Part shown: positions 46,080-60,589 of the stretch, one piece after another
Numbering within the stretch: position 1 is the stretch's first letter
How the letters are laid out: every line of letters begins with the position of its first letter
NCBI RefSeq assembly: GCF_030463565.1
Contig: NC_134656.1
Span: forward strand, 5,938,501 to 6,002,500
Source: Pelecanus crispus
Lineage: Eukaryota > Chordata > Aves > Pelecaniformes > Pelecanidae
DNA length: 64,000 bases
Direction: 5' to 3'
Notes under the pieces: generated by a model
What the model was told of the DNA's origin: nothing
Databases searched by the model: none
The model's input: only the letters and a program-made list of their open reading frames with translations
Made by a program: the position numbers and the translations under genes

Positions 46080-49000
46080 ACAAAGAGAACAGCCTTTTTT
46101 TACATTATTTACATGCTGGGAGAGCAGAGGCAGCTCTGTGAGAAAGTAATGTGGCAAAGGAAAGCTAGCAGGGTTGTGAAGTGCCAGGTGACAGTGGGAT
46201 GAAGGTTCGGGAGGGTCAGGGTGTGCCTGTTTAACGCTGAGCATCTCTGTAAGTGCAGCTTAGCAGCTGGGTTCCCAGATCATGAGGAAATGACAGGGCA
46301 TCCAGGAGTGCAATGACTGTCTATCCAGATGGATATCCACTCCAGGAGGAGCGGGAGCATGTGTATCCCCTTTAATGCTGACTGCTCCTTCCCAGCACCA
46401 ATTGCTCCCTTCATGGGATCCCATCGTCTCGAGACAGATCTCACACGAATCACAGCAGCTGGGAGTAAAGGAAGAGAAAAATAAATCACACTGTTCTGCT
46501 TTGGTCATGTTGCTGGGCTGTGTTTCTGTATCGGCCAACCTCTGATCATGGAATTCTCCTTTATCACATTTTTGGCTATGTTTGCCGTGTAAAATTATGA
46601 TACTTGAATTGGGGCCTGTGTTTATGAAAAGAGACAAGAATGATTAATATTAATGTGAGCATGAATTAAACTAGTATTTTTAATCTTATGGCAATTAATT
46701 AAATCAGAGCGGTGAGAAACAAGAGCATAGATGCCCTATTAGGCACTGTTGCACAGGCAACTGAAGAAAAGAAAGAAGTTCATTTGATATAATGTGATTT
46801 GGATCAGGCCCTCAAGAAGGAAGAGCCTTTCTGCTCCAAATAATTATTAATTTGATTGCTATCAGAACAGGAATTTACTACGGTGTCTCTGGCCAGCCTG
46901 TCCTCTTGATCTGAAGAGACTTGGGTTCTTGTCCTCTCCAGAAATGACTGTGCATATATACAATGCAGTTGTAAAAAGCTGTGAATGAAAAAATGTTAGT
47001 TAAGTATAACATCATTAATAGTTGGTAGCTGGGAAGGAGTGCGTTAGTGATGAAATACAGTGTTTATTTTCCCTCTGAGTTAAGCATATTTAGGGATATC
47101 CCCAATGTGCAGGGAGATGGACTGGCTGATGATCTGCTGTGCCCCTGCTTCTGCAAGGGACCAGACAGCAGAGGAAGTTTGTGAGCAGCCTCTGCTCCTG
47201 GTTCCACATCTGCTCAGGTCAGAAGGGACTCAGATTTTTCCCTTAGCCCACCTCACAACACCCGTCTCCGCCCCAGGGGCTGATACATTCCAAAAGCAGT
47301 TCTAGAGGCAGGAGGGCATGGATGCTCACGGAGCTGGGGCAGATGCCAGCGAGCAGGACCAGAGCCGGACTGCAGGCGCTAGAAGTCATGGCTGAAGCGC
47401 GTTGGCAAACTGCGAGCGCAGGGGCCCCGTGGTGGGACGGCAGCGGCTGCTGCTGCGAGTGAAGTCTGCTGGCAGAGCTGCGGGTGCGTGGGCAGGCGTA
47501 CCGCCTGGCAAGGTTCACGCTGGCCCTGTGCACTGAGATTAGTCCTTGAGCACTAACTTTACCCACAAAGTATTCAGGAAAATAAAAGGAAACCATGCTT
47601 ACGTTCGGGCTTTAATGGCTGGCTTTTTGCATCTCTCTTTCTTATTCTTGGTCATGAAAGCAGTCAGTCTGCCTAGCAATTCAGATCTGAATTCTTTAAC
47701 CTGGAAGGCATTTTGTGTAATGTAACGTCTCCCAGCCTAAGACCAAGTCAAGCATCATGCATCAGTGATCTTCATTTTCCAGGCTGGTAATTCTGGCTTA
47801 CCCGAACGAAGAACAAAGGCACTGAATAAGTAAAAGGAATAGGGGAAAAAGAACCCAAAGGGAATGGACACGTTGGTTGAAACATCCCATTTCTTGAAAA
47901 ACTGATTTTGAGGTATCTGTCAAAGCAATCCCTGTATTTCTTATGATTATTATATCACATGGCCTTGGCATGGTTTTCTGGTATTTCATGAGGACCACCC
48001 AGAAGTGGGCCAGGTTTGGTTATTGGATTTACTAAACAGAACAAGAAACACAGAGCTCCTGCCTGCTGTTCAAAAATAATATCGCAAGGGAAGCAAACCA
48101 CAGTGAGACCACAGGGAGGTGAAGCCCATTTTCCACTTGCTGAGGGAACTGCCCTTGCTTGCTGCAGAATGCAGTCTCCATATGCTGGGAATGATTCCCA
48201 AAAGCACTCCATCCTTGCCGACCCTGCTTCCTTTCAGAAGCTGCATCCACTGGGATGTAGGGTAAGGAAGTGGCTCTGAACAGGATACTCTGGGGTGTTT
48301 TCTCTGTGCAGTGAGGTGGAGAGAACAGCCTGTAAGAGAAAACACCAAATGGTGTTGGGCTAGAACAGAGAAAGCCTGTTTCTCCCTGTCAGTGTTTCTC
48401 AAATTATGGATTCTGGACCACCCGATGGCTGGAGAGAGCTTTCTGGGGCGTAGCACACTGCAGAAAGGGCTGCTCCTGCACCACAAGTAGCCCTGCGCTC
48501 GCTCCAAAGTCCCCTGCTCCCTTCCTGACTCAGCTAGCGGGATGAGGAAGAGGAAGACCGTGTGCTGATGGAGAGAAGGGAGAGAATTTGCCCCTCCTTA
48601 AAGAGCCATTGAAATGGCATGCAGAAAATAGGGGAAGAAAAGGATAGGTGACCTGCAGTGACTGGGAATTCAGGAGAGCTATGGAAAGCCAGGCTTCTCT
48701 TCGTGATCTGCAGGAATTATCAGAAAGATATGCAGTGGTGAAGTAAATATGGCAGTTTGTTTCAGAAACAGAGATAACTGACCATATGAGGGCATTTGGA
48801 TCTGAAGCGAGAGGCACTGGCTGTATGTGAAGCTTTGCCTTGTAAGCCAAGGTAAAAAGGACATCAGGATTCCCTAGCAGCGGTGTCCAAATCGTGGCTT
48901 AGCAGACTGCACACAGGTAGATCTGCTGTGTTGGTGGAACAAACCCCGAGGGATCTGGAGGAATTGGCGGGCAGGCCAGGGCTGCTGATCACGTAGTGCA

Positions 49001-52000
49001 TGCGATGGGCAAGGTTTCACCCAGCAGAGCATATGCTCATCCTTTGTGGGTCATTTACAGAAGACACCAGCTGAATTAAATCATGCATCTACTAACGGAG
49101 GTGTAATACTGCTACACCTCTCCTGTATACTATGGCTCAGTGGCAGAAACTAAAGCTATAACCGACAGGCCAGAATATTTCCGATCCTGCGGGTAGCGAT
49201 CTCAGTGATTCTTGCCTACGCTGAGACATCAAATGTATTGCAATATCAGAAATCCCTGCGTACGCTGTTGTTAGATGCTGGTATGGATGGGAAGGAAGAA
49301 GGCAATGGAGACCTTTAGCTCTCCATACATTGACTAAGTGACTACGCTTTTCAGCTTCTCAGTAGCTAAAGGGTTAATGAGAAAAGCTCCCTCCCGTGAC
49401 CTTTCACTTCCCTAATGTGTTTGTTGATTTCTTGTTCTCCTAGGCATGATTTTTGTTTGGGAATGAAATGTGCTTACTCACTCATATGCATTTATTACAT
49501 AGACACCATGTTTGGGTACATCATCCATCAGTGGAAATGTCACACTGTGCAAAAGCCCTGTATCCAGAGTGACAACCGAGTTAGTGCTTGTGTTGCGGAG
49601 CAGACCCCTTGCCAAGTTTCTGCAGCTGGACCGTTTTAAAGAGAACTCATTTACGAATAGATCCACCAGCAAGAGAATCTGCAGTCGCATGTTGCTGGTG
49701 TGGAAGCTGCCAGCTTCTGTGGGCCACTGGCCCTCTCACAGGGGCCACGAGGCGAGCCGGCGGATCGTGGCCAGGGAAGGGCCACGGAAGGGATTGTGAT
49801 CAAAAGCTGCTCTCAGCTGATCGGTTTTTGACTTCTCCGGCAAAATGACTCATTGCTCTCCATTCTGCTAAATAGATTCAGAAGGTGCTGGTGCTAATTC
49901 TGCTGCTGAGCTCAAGGCTGAGGATTAAATGGCACAGGAACTCGTCACTGCCATTGCTCTTCTTGGATGGAGCTCAGGTTGGAGGAGCAATCTTTGGTGT
50001 GTAGCAGTGATGACACGCTTCCTTAGGCATACTCATTTCTCGGCATGTTATTTGCAACTTCTGCCTTTATTCTGCTGTACAGACATCTATTTTTTTTGTA
50101 ATGATTTGGAGTTTTCATGGCAACAGCCGTGAAAGCCAATGGCAGTCATACAAGTCAAACTTCAAGCAACACTTTACAAAATACACAGCCATCTATTTTA
50201 GTGCACCACATCATTAATTAAAAGAGACAGACTGGGCAGGTTTGGAAAATATGATCTCTAGTGTTCAATTTTTAAAAAGGATTCTGAAATGGCCATTGAA
50301 ATTCTGTGCATTTTCTACCCATAGAAGAAAATACAGCTAGAAAAATTAGGCCATATATTGATTAATCTCAGAACTGAAAGAAATTATTTGTATTAGTTAC
50401 CAGCAGATGCTGTTTGTGACAGTTCTTCTGGCTACAGACTTATTAATTTAATATGGTAATAATAGGAGAAGCAGAAAGAGGGATTAATGCTGTAGTAATA
50501 CTGAAAATCTGAAAATAGTTTCTAAATTTATCCCTGTAATTTTGTGCTTACTGTAATAAGGGATTTTGATTTTCATCCACCTAATTTATAAGACAGATGC
50601 ATTGTGCATGATAGCAGTCATTTGCTTAACTCACATGTTGAGAGTGTACACCAGCGTGTCCCCAGCCACTTTTAGCAATGACCGTGGTTACGGTCATACT
50701 GGTGACACTGTGTTGGACTCACACATTCAAAGGCTAGGTTCATGTCTGTTTAAAACCTGCACTTTTATAAATAAAAGTTAATCCCATTCTTATGAATTTA
50801 GAAGCTTAGTCTTCTCCAGTTATGCTTTTTCCTTTTTTTGAGGCTGGTTTTTTTTTTCTTGTAAAATTTTTTAACTGAATGTTTTCTGCTTACAATTTTT
50901 TCACTTGAAATTTTTGGTAGGAGATTTCTAAAGGTAACAAAATGTCAATGTTACCTCTGTTTCAAGTGAAAATATAATTAATACAAAAATCCAAATTGTG
51001 CCTGGAAATGTCTAATATCTTTTTAACTAATTAAAATACAACATTTTCCTAAAATTGTATTCGATCCAACTCCCATTTTTGCTTTGGAAATGCTTTCTGT
51101 GAAAAGATTCTAAGCAGCCTGATTTATTTTTAAATCAGCAATGCTCGTTGCAGTAGGGTGCAATTATCTTTAGTTCCAAGATCTTTGATCACAGTGTGTT
51201 CACATCTAAATCTGAGTTAGGATCTAGATCTCTTTTTTATGCCTTAGGCTATAATTTGTGGGGCTTCTTTGACAAAAGAATTTCTTTTATAAGATACACA
51301 CAAGAGCAGCACCATGTTTTCCCTCACTATGTGGGAGTATACAACCTTATAAAAAAAGTATTGTGATTCCCTTGAGTGGGAAGGGAGAAGGAAGAGGTCA
51401 CGTATTCCAGTCCTGGGATTTTGATATGTTGGAAACAGCATCAAGTGGGCATCACGCATGCAAGGTCAATGACTGCATTGTGAACCCATGTGCTATGGGA
51501 GTAATTTCTTTCTTGCATAAAGAATAATACAGATGTAAAACTGGGAATTTAAAGAGAGGAGTGGTCTAAGAGCAGTGCCGTGGGATTGACAGAGCGGTAG
51601 TTCATTGCTCCACTGCTGGGGTAGATGTCTCCATGTATGTGTTCATATGCACATCTCACTTGAATTTGCAAAATAACTGAGGCTGTATGTAAGTGGAAAA
51701 TGCGCAGAAATAATTGCAGAAATGGTCCAGTTGTTCAGCCACTCTTTGCAAAAGAAATTGCTGTATCTGTAGGAGTATTCTCTCCTGTTTAGCTTTAACT
51801 TGAGTCCCTAAAATGGAGGGCTCATCTTGCCAGACTGCCGCAGAGAGAGACGGGGCTCCTCTGGAGGGCGAGTCAGAAGGACAGAGCAGGCCCTGGCTGT
51901 CGGATCCACAGCATCGACATGAGGCTCCTACAGCATATGATGAAAAATCTCCATCAATTCTGTATAGCCCCTCAAGAGTGGAAATGAACCTTCTCTCGTG

Positions 52001-52890
52001 TCAGTTTGGCTGGCAAACCCGTAACATGCCCAGTGAAAACTGCTTATTTGAATGCAATTGAGACTGGGACTGCCAGGTCTTTATCAAGACTCCAGATTTC
52101 TCTGAACTATTAGGTACATCCATACTCCTATATTTCAGCTAACAGATTGTAACATGAAAACCTTTATTTTATTATACTACTTCCATATTAAAACTTACTT
52201 TTCTGAGTAAATAACTTAAGCGTGGCTAATACATCTTTTCATCATCGCCATTATCGTGATGATGGATGATGAAAGCAACCGTGTTCTTGAATTGTTAAGT
52301 TTTGGAAAAAAAGGAAGCAAGTTTTAGATGTATGGTGTATTTTCATGTTAAATCAGTATAATCAAGATTGCACAGCCTCAAAGCTTACCATCCTCTACCA
52401 GGCAAAATAATTTCATTTCTGCTGAAATCTTAAATCATTATCTGTTTATACAAAAATGTCAGATGACAGAAGCAGCGAGAGGTAAATGGGAGTACACTGG
52501 ATGCTATCAGTTTTGACTGAGAAGGCGCAATAAATCTGTTTCTAGCAAGCAGAAAATTGTACTGTCAGTGAAATAGTATTATCCTGCCTCTTCCAATATG
52601 TTTTTACCTGATGGACCAGGCAAGAAAACACCAGTATTAGTGCACAATGTATTTCCACTCAGAGTGAAAGTGACTTTATATCAGAAACACATGCTAAAAC
52701 TGTCTTTTGCATTCCTGCTAATTTCTCAGATCCAGCACTGGGCATATGCTCCTTATCTAATCTTGATTGCTGAATTAAACCATTGCATGCTATTCTACTT
52801 TATCCTTTGCATAATTTCAGACATGGTTTCTATTTTCTTTGCGCTTCACCAAGGTAGTATATAACTGCTTGGAAAACGTTAACATCTGCA
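46080..52890. other. Intergenic DNA with A/T-rich blocks
   Basis: No gene recognised. Blocks at about 46630-46880 and 50150-50560 are rich in TAATTA/ATTAAT-type motifs and look like candidate regulatory DNA, but conservation cannot be judged from one sequence. Confidence 0.4.
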
Positions 52891-52894
52891 AAGG

Positions 52895-52915
52895 AAAAAA
52901 AAAAAAAAAAAAAAA
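52895..52915. repeat. Poly-A tract (21 A)
   Basis: A 21-A run after ATCTGCAAAGG. It could be the tail of an old retroposed copy, but no source gene is recognisable upstream. Confidence 0.8.
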
Positions 52916-52919
52916 GGAA

Positions 52920-55900
52920 AGAAATTAATCAAAGCCCTGAGATTTATGGGCTAAATCCTTGGACTTTGGTCCAGGTAGTAGGTTTCTTTCTCTGCTGAGG
53001 CAGCAGAAAGCAGCCAAGGCGCTGCCCATGCAGAGTAACGGGGGATTCTCCTGCACAGGAGCCCCGGGGCAGAGCAGAGCTGCCCTGGCTGGCTCTCTGC
53101 TGCCTGTCCCCTGTCCCTGCCTTCACACATGGGTGCCAGCACGCAGCATTGAGCCAGCTCCTCTGCTGGGCCAGCCGCTGGCTGCAGCTGGGCTGCGCTG
53201 CAGCAGCCCCAAGGCCATCCTGAAGTGCGCTGGAAACCCACCTTTCACTTTCAGCCCAACTTTTGCTCAGCTTCAGGGAAAGAGAAGCAGAGTTTACAGC
53301 GCGAACCTGATGCAGCTGAGAGCTGAGCCAGGTTTTGTGATGATGACTGTTCTTTATCTGTGACTTTTGGTGAATTGAATCTGCCACCTCCCAGCGTGGC
53401 AGGGATTGTTTGCCTTGCTAGGAACATCCTTTTGATGAAAAAAAAATGGGTAAACACGGATCCCCAGGGCAGAATTTTTGACCTGCTGAGGCCAATGTGA
53501 CCTGTGAAATGCTAGGGGTGAAAGCGGCTGCGCTTGGAGAGGCTGGGATGCAGGGGCTCATTTATCTTCAGGCACCGTCAGAGCTTTGCAGCCAGGCTTT
53601 ACCATTGATGCAAAGCCAGCAAAGAATTGTGAGCCTTGCCTGTGATGTTGTCACCTGTCCCAACATATCTGAGAAGATAATTAAAAGCTCGAATCACCGG
53701 TGCCTGAAAGAAATGTGGTCCTGACATGCAGTCTGTGTGTTCCTCTTAAATGTTCCCCTGAGGCTTGCAGTGCTCCCTGAGATAGCAGTGCTGTGGGAAC
53801 CTCTTCGCTCCTCATGGGCAGCTGGGAGGATTTACCTCTGGTATAAACAGTTAGTAAAGAAAGGATAAAACTTCCTAATGGAGAAGGAGGCCTCAGGAAA
53901 AGCCAGAACTTGAACAAATCTAAACTTGCCGTTGAGGTGTGCGAGGAGGAGGGGATGGGGATATCTTCATTTGAACTTTTTTCTAAATTTCAGCGATCGC
54001 ATTTTCAAAAGCTACCCCTCATTTTTCTTTTCTTACGTTTTCAGGTATTAGTACAGCTGCAGGCAGAGCAGGGACATCATATACAGATGCCTGAGCTATT
54101 TCTGGTGAGGTAAAAAGGAGGCTCTGACAAGGCTGATTTGAAACCCTGAAGGCATGAACTTCCACCAAGCGTATGGTGGAAGGGTCACTTAGTGGGAAGG
54201 TAGCAATGCTTGCCTAAGCCTGGTGGCACAGAAAGAAGGGAGAAACCCTTTGAGATCTTCAAGACATAACATCAAAATTGCCTTTTGATGACATCCGTGG
54301 TTTAGTCATCAAATTCTTGGGTCTTTCTAGACAGGATTGGCAGGATGAATTGCTCTGCCACGTAGAGAAATTTAGTTGTGCGCTGGTGTGTTACTGGAAG
54401 ACGCTTCACAGTTACTCTGCCATTGACTGTTACTGTTATTATCATTATGATTATTGTTGTTATTATTATGTATTCTGGGGGAATAACAGGAAATTAAGAT
54501 TTGAAATGGAAAAGTCAAAGTTCTTGGAAATGTTTTACCATTCACAGACGATTACCTGCATATTTGTGGTTTCACAAGTACCACTGGTACTTTAATGGTC
54601 GTACTGTTATAGTCTGCTAGAAACATACATTCAGACTGGATACCCATTACTGGAAATGATAGTGGGTGTCTGGAATGGAAATTGTATGTTCTTTTGAAAG
54701 TTTCAGTTGTCACTATATGTTACTTGCAGCATTAATATTGAAAATTGGAATACAATGTAGAAACATAAAGGGATTTACTGGTACAGAAGTGGATGTGTTA
54801 TGTGATGTAGTGCTGTGATATTAGACAACGTGACATTTCATGAATAAAACAAAAGATCTTACGACACTCCTTATAAAGGGAAGAAAGGGCTTGAAGTCGG
54901 TCACATTTACAGGGTGAATCTCTGATGACTGTTTCAAATAGTAGAAATTTAATGATGGCTCTTAAAAATCTAATTATATACTGACTAAAATTAATAAAAT
55001 CCACAGGGGCAAAGAGAGGAATTAATGAAATCAGATCAGTGCAGATATACTGATGAACAACGGGATTTATGTTAGCATTTAAAAATCATAATAAACCCCC
55101 ATCTAAAGGCACACAAACCCTTGTTAATGGAGCTTGAAAGAAAAATGATGCCACAGACTAATAAAGATACTTCTCCTCCTTAGATTAAACATATTCTATC
55201 AGTCCAAACATTCGCTCGGCACACTGCAGAGAGGAGGGGGAGAGGTAAATAGCTACTCTTGGTTTTTCAGGATGGCTATTTGAGCTATAGCGTGGCTGAG
55301 CAGCCTAAGGGGCAGCGGCCACTCAGCCAGAGGTGAGGCATGGCCAGCAGAGCCTCTCTGGCCACCCCTTCTCCTTCACCGTGGTCCAGCCAAGCCTTTT
55401 GCCTGCATGGGGTTTGGGAACGGCGCAGCCCCTTACGTCAACTCCTCCCTTCCTCTGTGCTGCTGAAGGACAGAAGCTGGCCAGAGTGGACGCCATGATC
55501 CATCCTATAGATCTAGGTAGAGGCGGTCTCTGTGGCTACCTCAAAATTTAACTGGCTAGTCTGGGGCTATCCTGAAGTCTGGGATATCTTCTAAATCCCA
55601 GAACCTTGCACTCATTATTGTCCTTGTACGCAGGTTGGTTTCAGCCCGGAATGCCTAGAAATCCCATCTGCCCTGGTAGGCAGTTAACGTTGTAGCCCTC
55701 TAGGAAAGATTGCAAGTGGTCTGGTCGGGCCGACGTTGGTGACATGGCATCAGCACACGGGCAGACAGGGCAGAGGGAAGCTGCAGAGCTAGGCATGGAG
55801 CTCCGGGCCCCAGCTATGCTGTGGGTGTGCTGTACAGTGCAGAGAGCACGTCAGATTCTCCCCTTCTTGCACTGCCAGATGGCTCACCCCAGAGCTGAGT

Positions 55901-58900
55901 CAGGCTCTAAAGCAGCAAAGACGTGTAGGTGAACAGAGCTGGCTCTGAGCCCAGCCTGGGGTTTATTTTTACATAGATGCAACCACTGTCCTTATTTGGC
56001 ACTTCCCATGCAGTACTGTGCAATTGCGATGCATTATTCTTCCCATTATTTTATTACCAGAGAATCATGGTTCTTCACTGAGGGAATATTCTCATGGCTG
56101 AACTCAGACTCAAGAGTATTTTGGCCTCTAAAACTTTCACTAGTGTTGACATGGAATAATTTCCCCCTTATTAATCTCTGGACTTTGTGATTCTGCACTT
56201 GCATATGGAAAATATTAAATGTGGTAGCCTGCCTGTGCTTTCTATTGTTTACTTTTTGTTTAGGAAAGTATTTATCGACATTTCTCTGAAGCCACCTGTT
56301 CAGTCCTGGACTCAGAATTTGCACATTAAGATTTGTACGTGCTGTCTGGCGGTACACAAGCCTAGGCACACATCTCTTGCACAACTATTAGCTCATTGTT
56401 GATCTTTTATTGCTGTTATTATTATTTTTAGCAGACCCCAATGGGAAACTATTTTCATTATTAATAAGCAATATTATAAACATGAACAATTTTCAGCATT
56501 ATCAGCATCTGAATCCCAATATCATGGTAATGCTATTCAGCTTATAACTTTCCCTCTTGAGCCTTTCTTTGCTAGTTAGCTGAGAACTTCCTGCGCTGAA
56601 AATATTTGGCATTACCACAGACAGCATGTCCAATGCGGGTTCTAGCCTTCATACGTGCCATCCTCCGCCCAAATCGTGGGGCTACGCTGGGAAGGCTGAG
56701 TTCTAGAACACATGTACCAAACTAATCATGCACACCTACTTGCCTGTGCTTAATTAGAAGTTGATGTAGGTTCATTTCCAAAGACAAACCTCATTGTGTT
56801 TTAGCATCCCTGCTTTTATTATCAGCTCATAAGCCATGATACTTCAGTTCACTGCAGTGAATCGCTTCCAGAACATTTGTTGGGATCTGCAAATATTTCT
56901 CATGCTTATACTATACGCCTAAGTAACCCCATGGCAACTAGTGTTATCCCTCCCAGTGGTAAATGCTACTAGTCTTTGCGCTAGTAATATGATTAATAAG
57001 ATCAGTGGCACATGTTTGCAAAACTGGGATTTCTCCGGTCTCCTCCGCTATTAGTGAGTTGTGGGGATGGAATGTGTTCAGAGTGACTAAAGCAGCAATA
57101 GCAGAGCTGGAGAAGCCCTCAGGCTTTGGCATCAGAAAAGTCTGTATGGCCTCGAGTTCCACTTTGGGAGCTTACTACACATTGAAACATAATTAATGGG
57201 ACATCTACTGATTTTTGATCTTGAGGTTCATTTTAACCATGTTCAGCGTTTCAAAAAAATTGAGACGATGAACATTTGATGTTGCAGAATGGTGCCAAAA
57301 AAGTAAGTTACGAGCATTCCTACTCTTGATTTGTTTTGACAGCTATTTCATTTTCTGAAGCTGCAGTTAGAGCAATAAAAACAAAATTCACCACAGAAAA
57401 ACAAACACCAACTCCCCTTCCAGCAAAACTGATACATTTTTCGAATGCTGGAAAATTGTACAGCTAGAGCCCATTGAATTTCCACAGGAGGTAAAGCTCA
57501 TTAGCAAACACATGAAAGACAGTGAGCAGATTACTGTGAAAAAGATATTTGTACAGTTACTTCAGTAACACCTTATTTAAAGTTTCTGGTTGCTGGCACT
57601 TAGACAGTATGTGTGACCTTGGTTAGGGAATGGTTATGGCTGAAAAACAGACGTTCTAAGAACCCTTACAGCCAACGAGAGAGCTGGAGGGAAGGAGTTC
57701 AGTGAAAAGGAGGAAAAACTGACATTTCTCTTTTTATTCCACCAACAGATCATCTATTTAAGGAGGTAAACGGAAGAGGAAAAGCATCCCTGGAGTGGGA
57801 AAAGGAGGGATTGAATGGAGCATGCCTGGGATTGTGTGCTGCTAATGGGGAGGATCTCTGATTTGCTCCCAATCAAAGGGGATTTGTGGTAAGCTGGTTG
57901 CCTAAGGACGCTGGTCGCTGTGTGCCTAAGGAGCACAGAGGACCTTTCTGTTATAGCTTCCTGTTCTTTGTTTAAGAAAACACATTAACTGGAGGAAGAG
58001 AGTTCTCACTACAACCCTGATTACTATTTCCTTTAATTCCATCAAAATGACTTCTTCCCAACCCAGCCTCCCCAGCCAGACGCTCTCCCCAGCCTGTGGA
58101 GTGTTCGAAACCCCTTCATCTTTGCTGCCGTTAATGTTTTGCAGATTTCAGCAAGACTCCTGGGCTGTGTGTATAAAAGTACAGTTTAAGCAGAGACAAA
58201 TAGAAAGCACATGCTTATTAAAGCTACATTACACAACTCCGTACCGCTTGGAAATCATCTGCTCCTAAAACAACAAACCTGTGGGGACTTGTGCCTGCGT
58301 GTGTGTCTTGGAAAAGGAAGGTAGGTCTGAGGTTATGATGACTCACGAGGACAAGCTGGTATATACATTTGGGTCCACACTGAGTATGCCAGGACCACTA
58401 TTAGCTGGGACACATGGGGGCTCGATCGTCATCTGATTAATAGACACATGTATAGTTTATACGTGTCAGACTCTAGGCAGGACAGCCTCTGGCTTGTCTA
58501 AACACATAGCAGTGCCCTCACCGTGAAAAATGAGGCAGAAATACGGGATGCTGGGCTGGGCTGACAGCTGGTGCTTGCTTGATTTACTTGCCCAGCGCCG
58601 TATCAAAACCTACGTGTTTGAACTCTGGTTAAGCTGGATTCAGATATGGAAGCCCAGGTTCTTGGCTGGTGGTAGTGGATCCTGGCAAGACCCCCTTCCA
58701 GGACAGAGTGGGTAGCGCACAGGGATTACGCCCGTGGTGGCGGACCCTCCTTTGCCTTCGCCCCTGGGGTAAGGGAGAGCTGCTGGGAGGGTGCGTGGAT
58801 CTGCAAAAGCAACGAAGAGCCCGGACACCTTCCTCCTCGCTTCTGCCCCTTCCTCCGAGCTTTCTCGGTCAGTGCCTAGCGGTCCTTGAATATTTTCAGT

Positions 58901-60520
58901 CTAACTTTGTTTTACTTAGAGTCTGAGGCAGGCTTCACAAGCCAAACTTGTAATCTTTTTGATTTGAGTCCCTGCATGCTCAGCAGCACACAGCACATCG
59001 TTGGTATGCAGCACTGGTAGCATTTGACTGAGACAAATGTTCTCTATGTGAACTCAGAGGCTGTGTGTTATTTAATTTTGTCATTTTCAATTAAACTTTG
59101 CCTGTCCTTCCATTACCATTTTGAGTCCTGTTTAGTGCTAATACTTAATATACACGTACTTCAAAGTGGTTTTCTTATTTCAGCTATATATTTCACACAT
59201 TCTTTCAAAGATAAAAATAATGTTTGATTTTAGCTTCTTGATTTGTTCTGTAACTTTTTATAGCTACAAAAATGTTGACCGTTCAATTCAATTAGCATCA
59301 TATCAGTATTTTCCTATATTTGGAATGGGAAGGGAGGAGGACAGAAAAACAGCCTGTGAAGGCACTGAACGCTGCTACATGTAACACTACAGAAGGAAAA
59401 TGAAATAACATGGGATAATATCACAATTTTTTTCAAAAATGCTTTCTGAAGTTATCTGTATATTTTAAGTTTCCCACAGTGATACACTTCAAGTTTTTAA
59501 AACAACACAAACATTTGCCTTGGCTAACAGCCTGGTGTAAAGAATAAAAATTATCAACACAACTAAATGGCTTAAAAAGACAAGGTATTGTCCCTGAGGA
59601 GAACCAGAGAATGTAAAAGTAATCTGTACAGGCGCAATCCTATTCACATGTGGCCAGCAAAAACAAACCGGTTAAGTCAGCTATCTCTTTTAAACGGAGA
59701 AATTTTTTTTCTTTCCCTGTCCATCATCTCTCTAGGATGCGCACATACCATCTAACTGGACTACTTTAAGTACAACTAATATTTGTTCTGTGTCTCGTAG
59801 GTGCTTTTTCAGTAATGACATGATGTTTATTTATTGCTCTTCTTCAAGAATTAATAAAAAAGCCAGAGGGGCTATGGATCTCATGATCCACTGGTAGAAA
59901 GTTGTGAGCAGGTTAACTGAACCGTATAACCCCCAAAAGGTCATTTTTTTTCTTGGTTTGGGGCCTACTGCATTCACACAGGTCATTGAAATCCATTTCT
60001 TCCATCTCTGTTATTCGTTCTTCAGCCTTTTTGTGAAAAGCAGCAATAAAGTTCAAACCTCTGCCACACTGAATTCTTTGGCAGCTTTTTAAAGCTGCCC
60101 GGAAACCATCGTGAAAGCTTCCATAATCAGATAATGACTGATATACAGTGCGTGTCGATAGAAGTGTTTGAAAATAAAATGCAGGGTGCTATAAAATGGG
60201 TTTACTAGATAGTAAATAACATTTCAAATATGCAAGGAAATCACATTCCAGTCTTGCTTTGTCTCTGCCGACTTCCCTCCCTCCAAGATCTGCTCTACTT
60301 GTGGGAAGTCCAGTGCAAACTCAAGCAGTTCTAACTTTGGGCAATATTTGCCCCACTCCATATGAGACAAAATTTAGGTGTCTGTTGGCTGGCTTGTCTC
60401 CTTGTGAGGTTTTGGCAGCCGATGGGAAGAGACAGACCCTCCGAGGCCTGGCACAAAGCAGGAGCCTCGCTCAGGTCCCCCATCACCCTCGGCAGGAGGC
60501 TCTCACTGAGCGCTGAAAAA
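52920..60520. other. Intergenic DNA, no gene recognised
   Basis: Contains a locally G/C-richer stretch (about 52990-53240) with CTGC-rich sequence, a perfect 9-bp inverted repeat (54159-54182) and short ATT-rich trinucleotide runs near 54430-54480. No conserved exon-like peptide seen. Confidence 0.4.
54159..54182. repeat. Perfect 9-bp inverted repeat with 6-nt loop
   Basis: CTTCCACCA, loop AGCGTA, TGGTGGAAG. Isolated, with no T-run or neighbouring gene. Confidence 0.9.
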
Positions 60521-60580
60521 CCCCAAAAGACCAGCAGCTCCCCCAAAAGACCAGCAGCTCCCCCAAAAGACCAGCAGCTC
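60521..60580 (+). repeat. Minisatellite, 3 perfect 20-bp units
   Basis: Three identical copies of CCCCAAAAGACCAGCAGCTC in tandem (60521, 60541, 60561), followed by CCCCTGTCCCC. Confidence 0.97.
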
Positions 60581-60589
60581 CCCTGTCCC

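Noticed and set aside
60521-60580. CRISPR-like array
   Set aside because: The units are directly joined with no spacers and the context is a vertebrate intergenic region, so it is a minisatellite.
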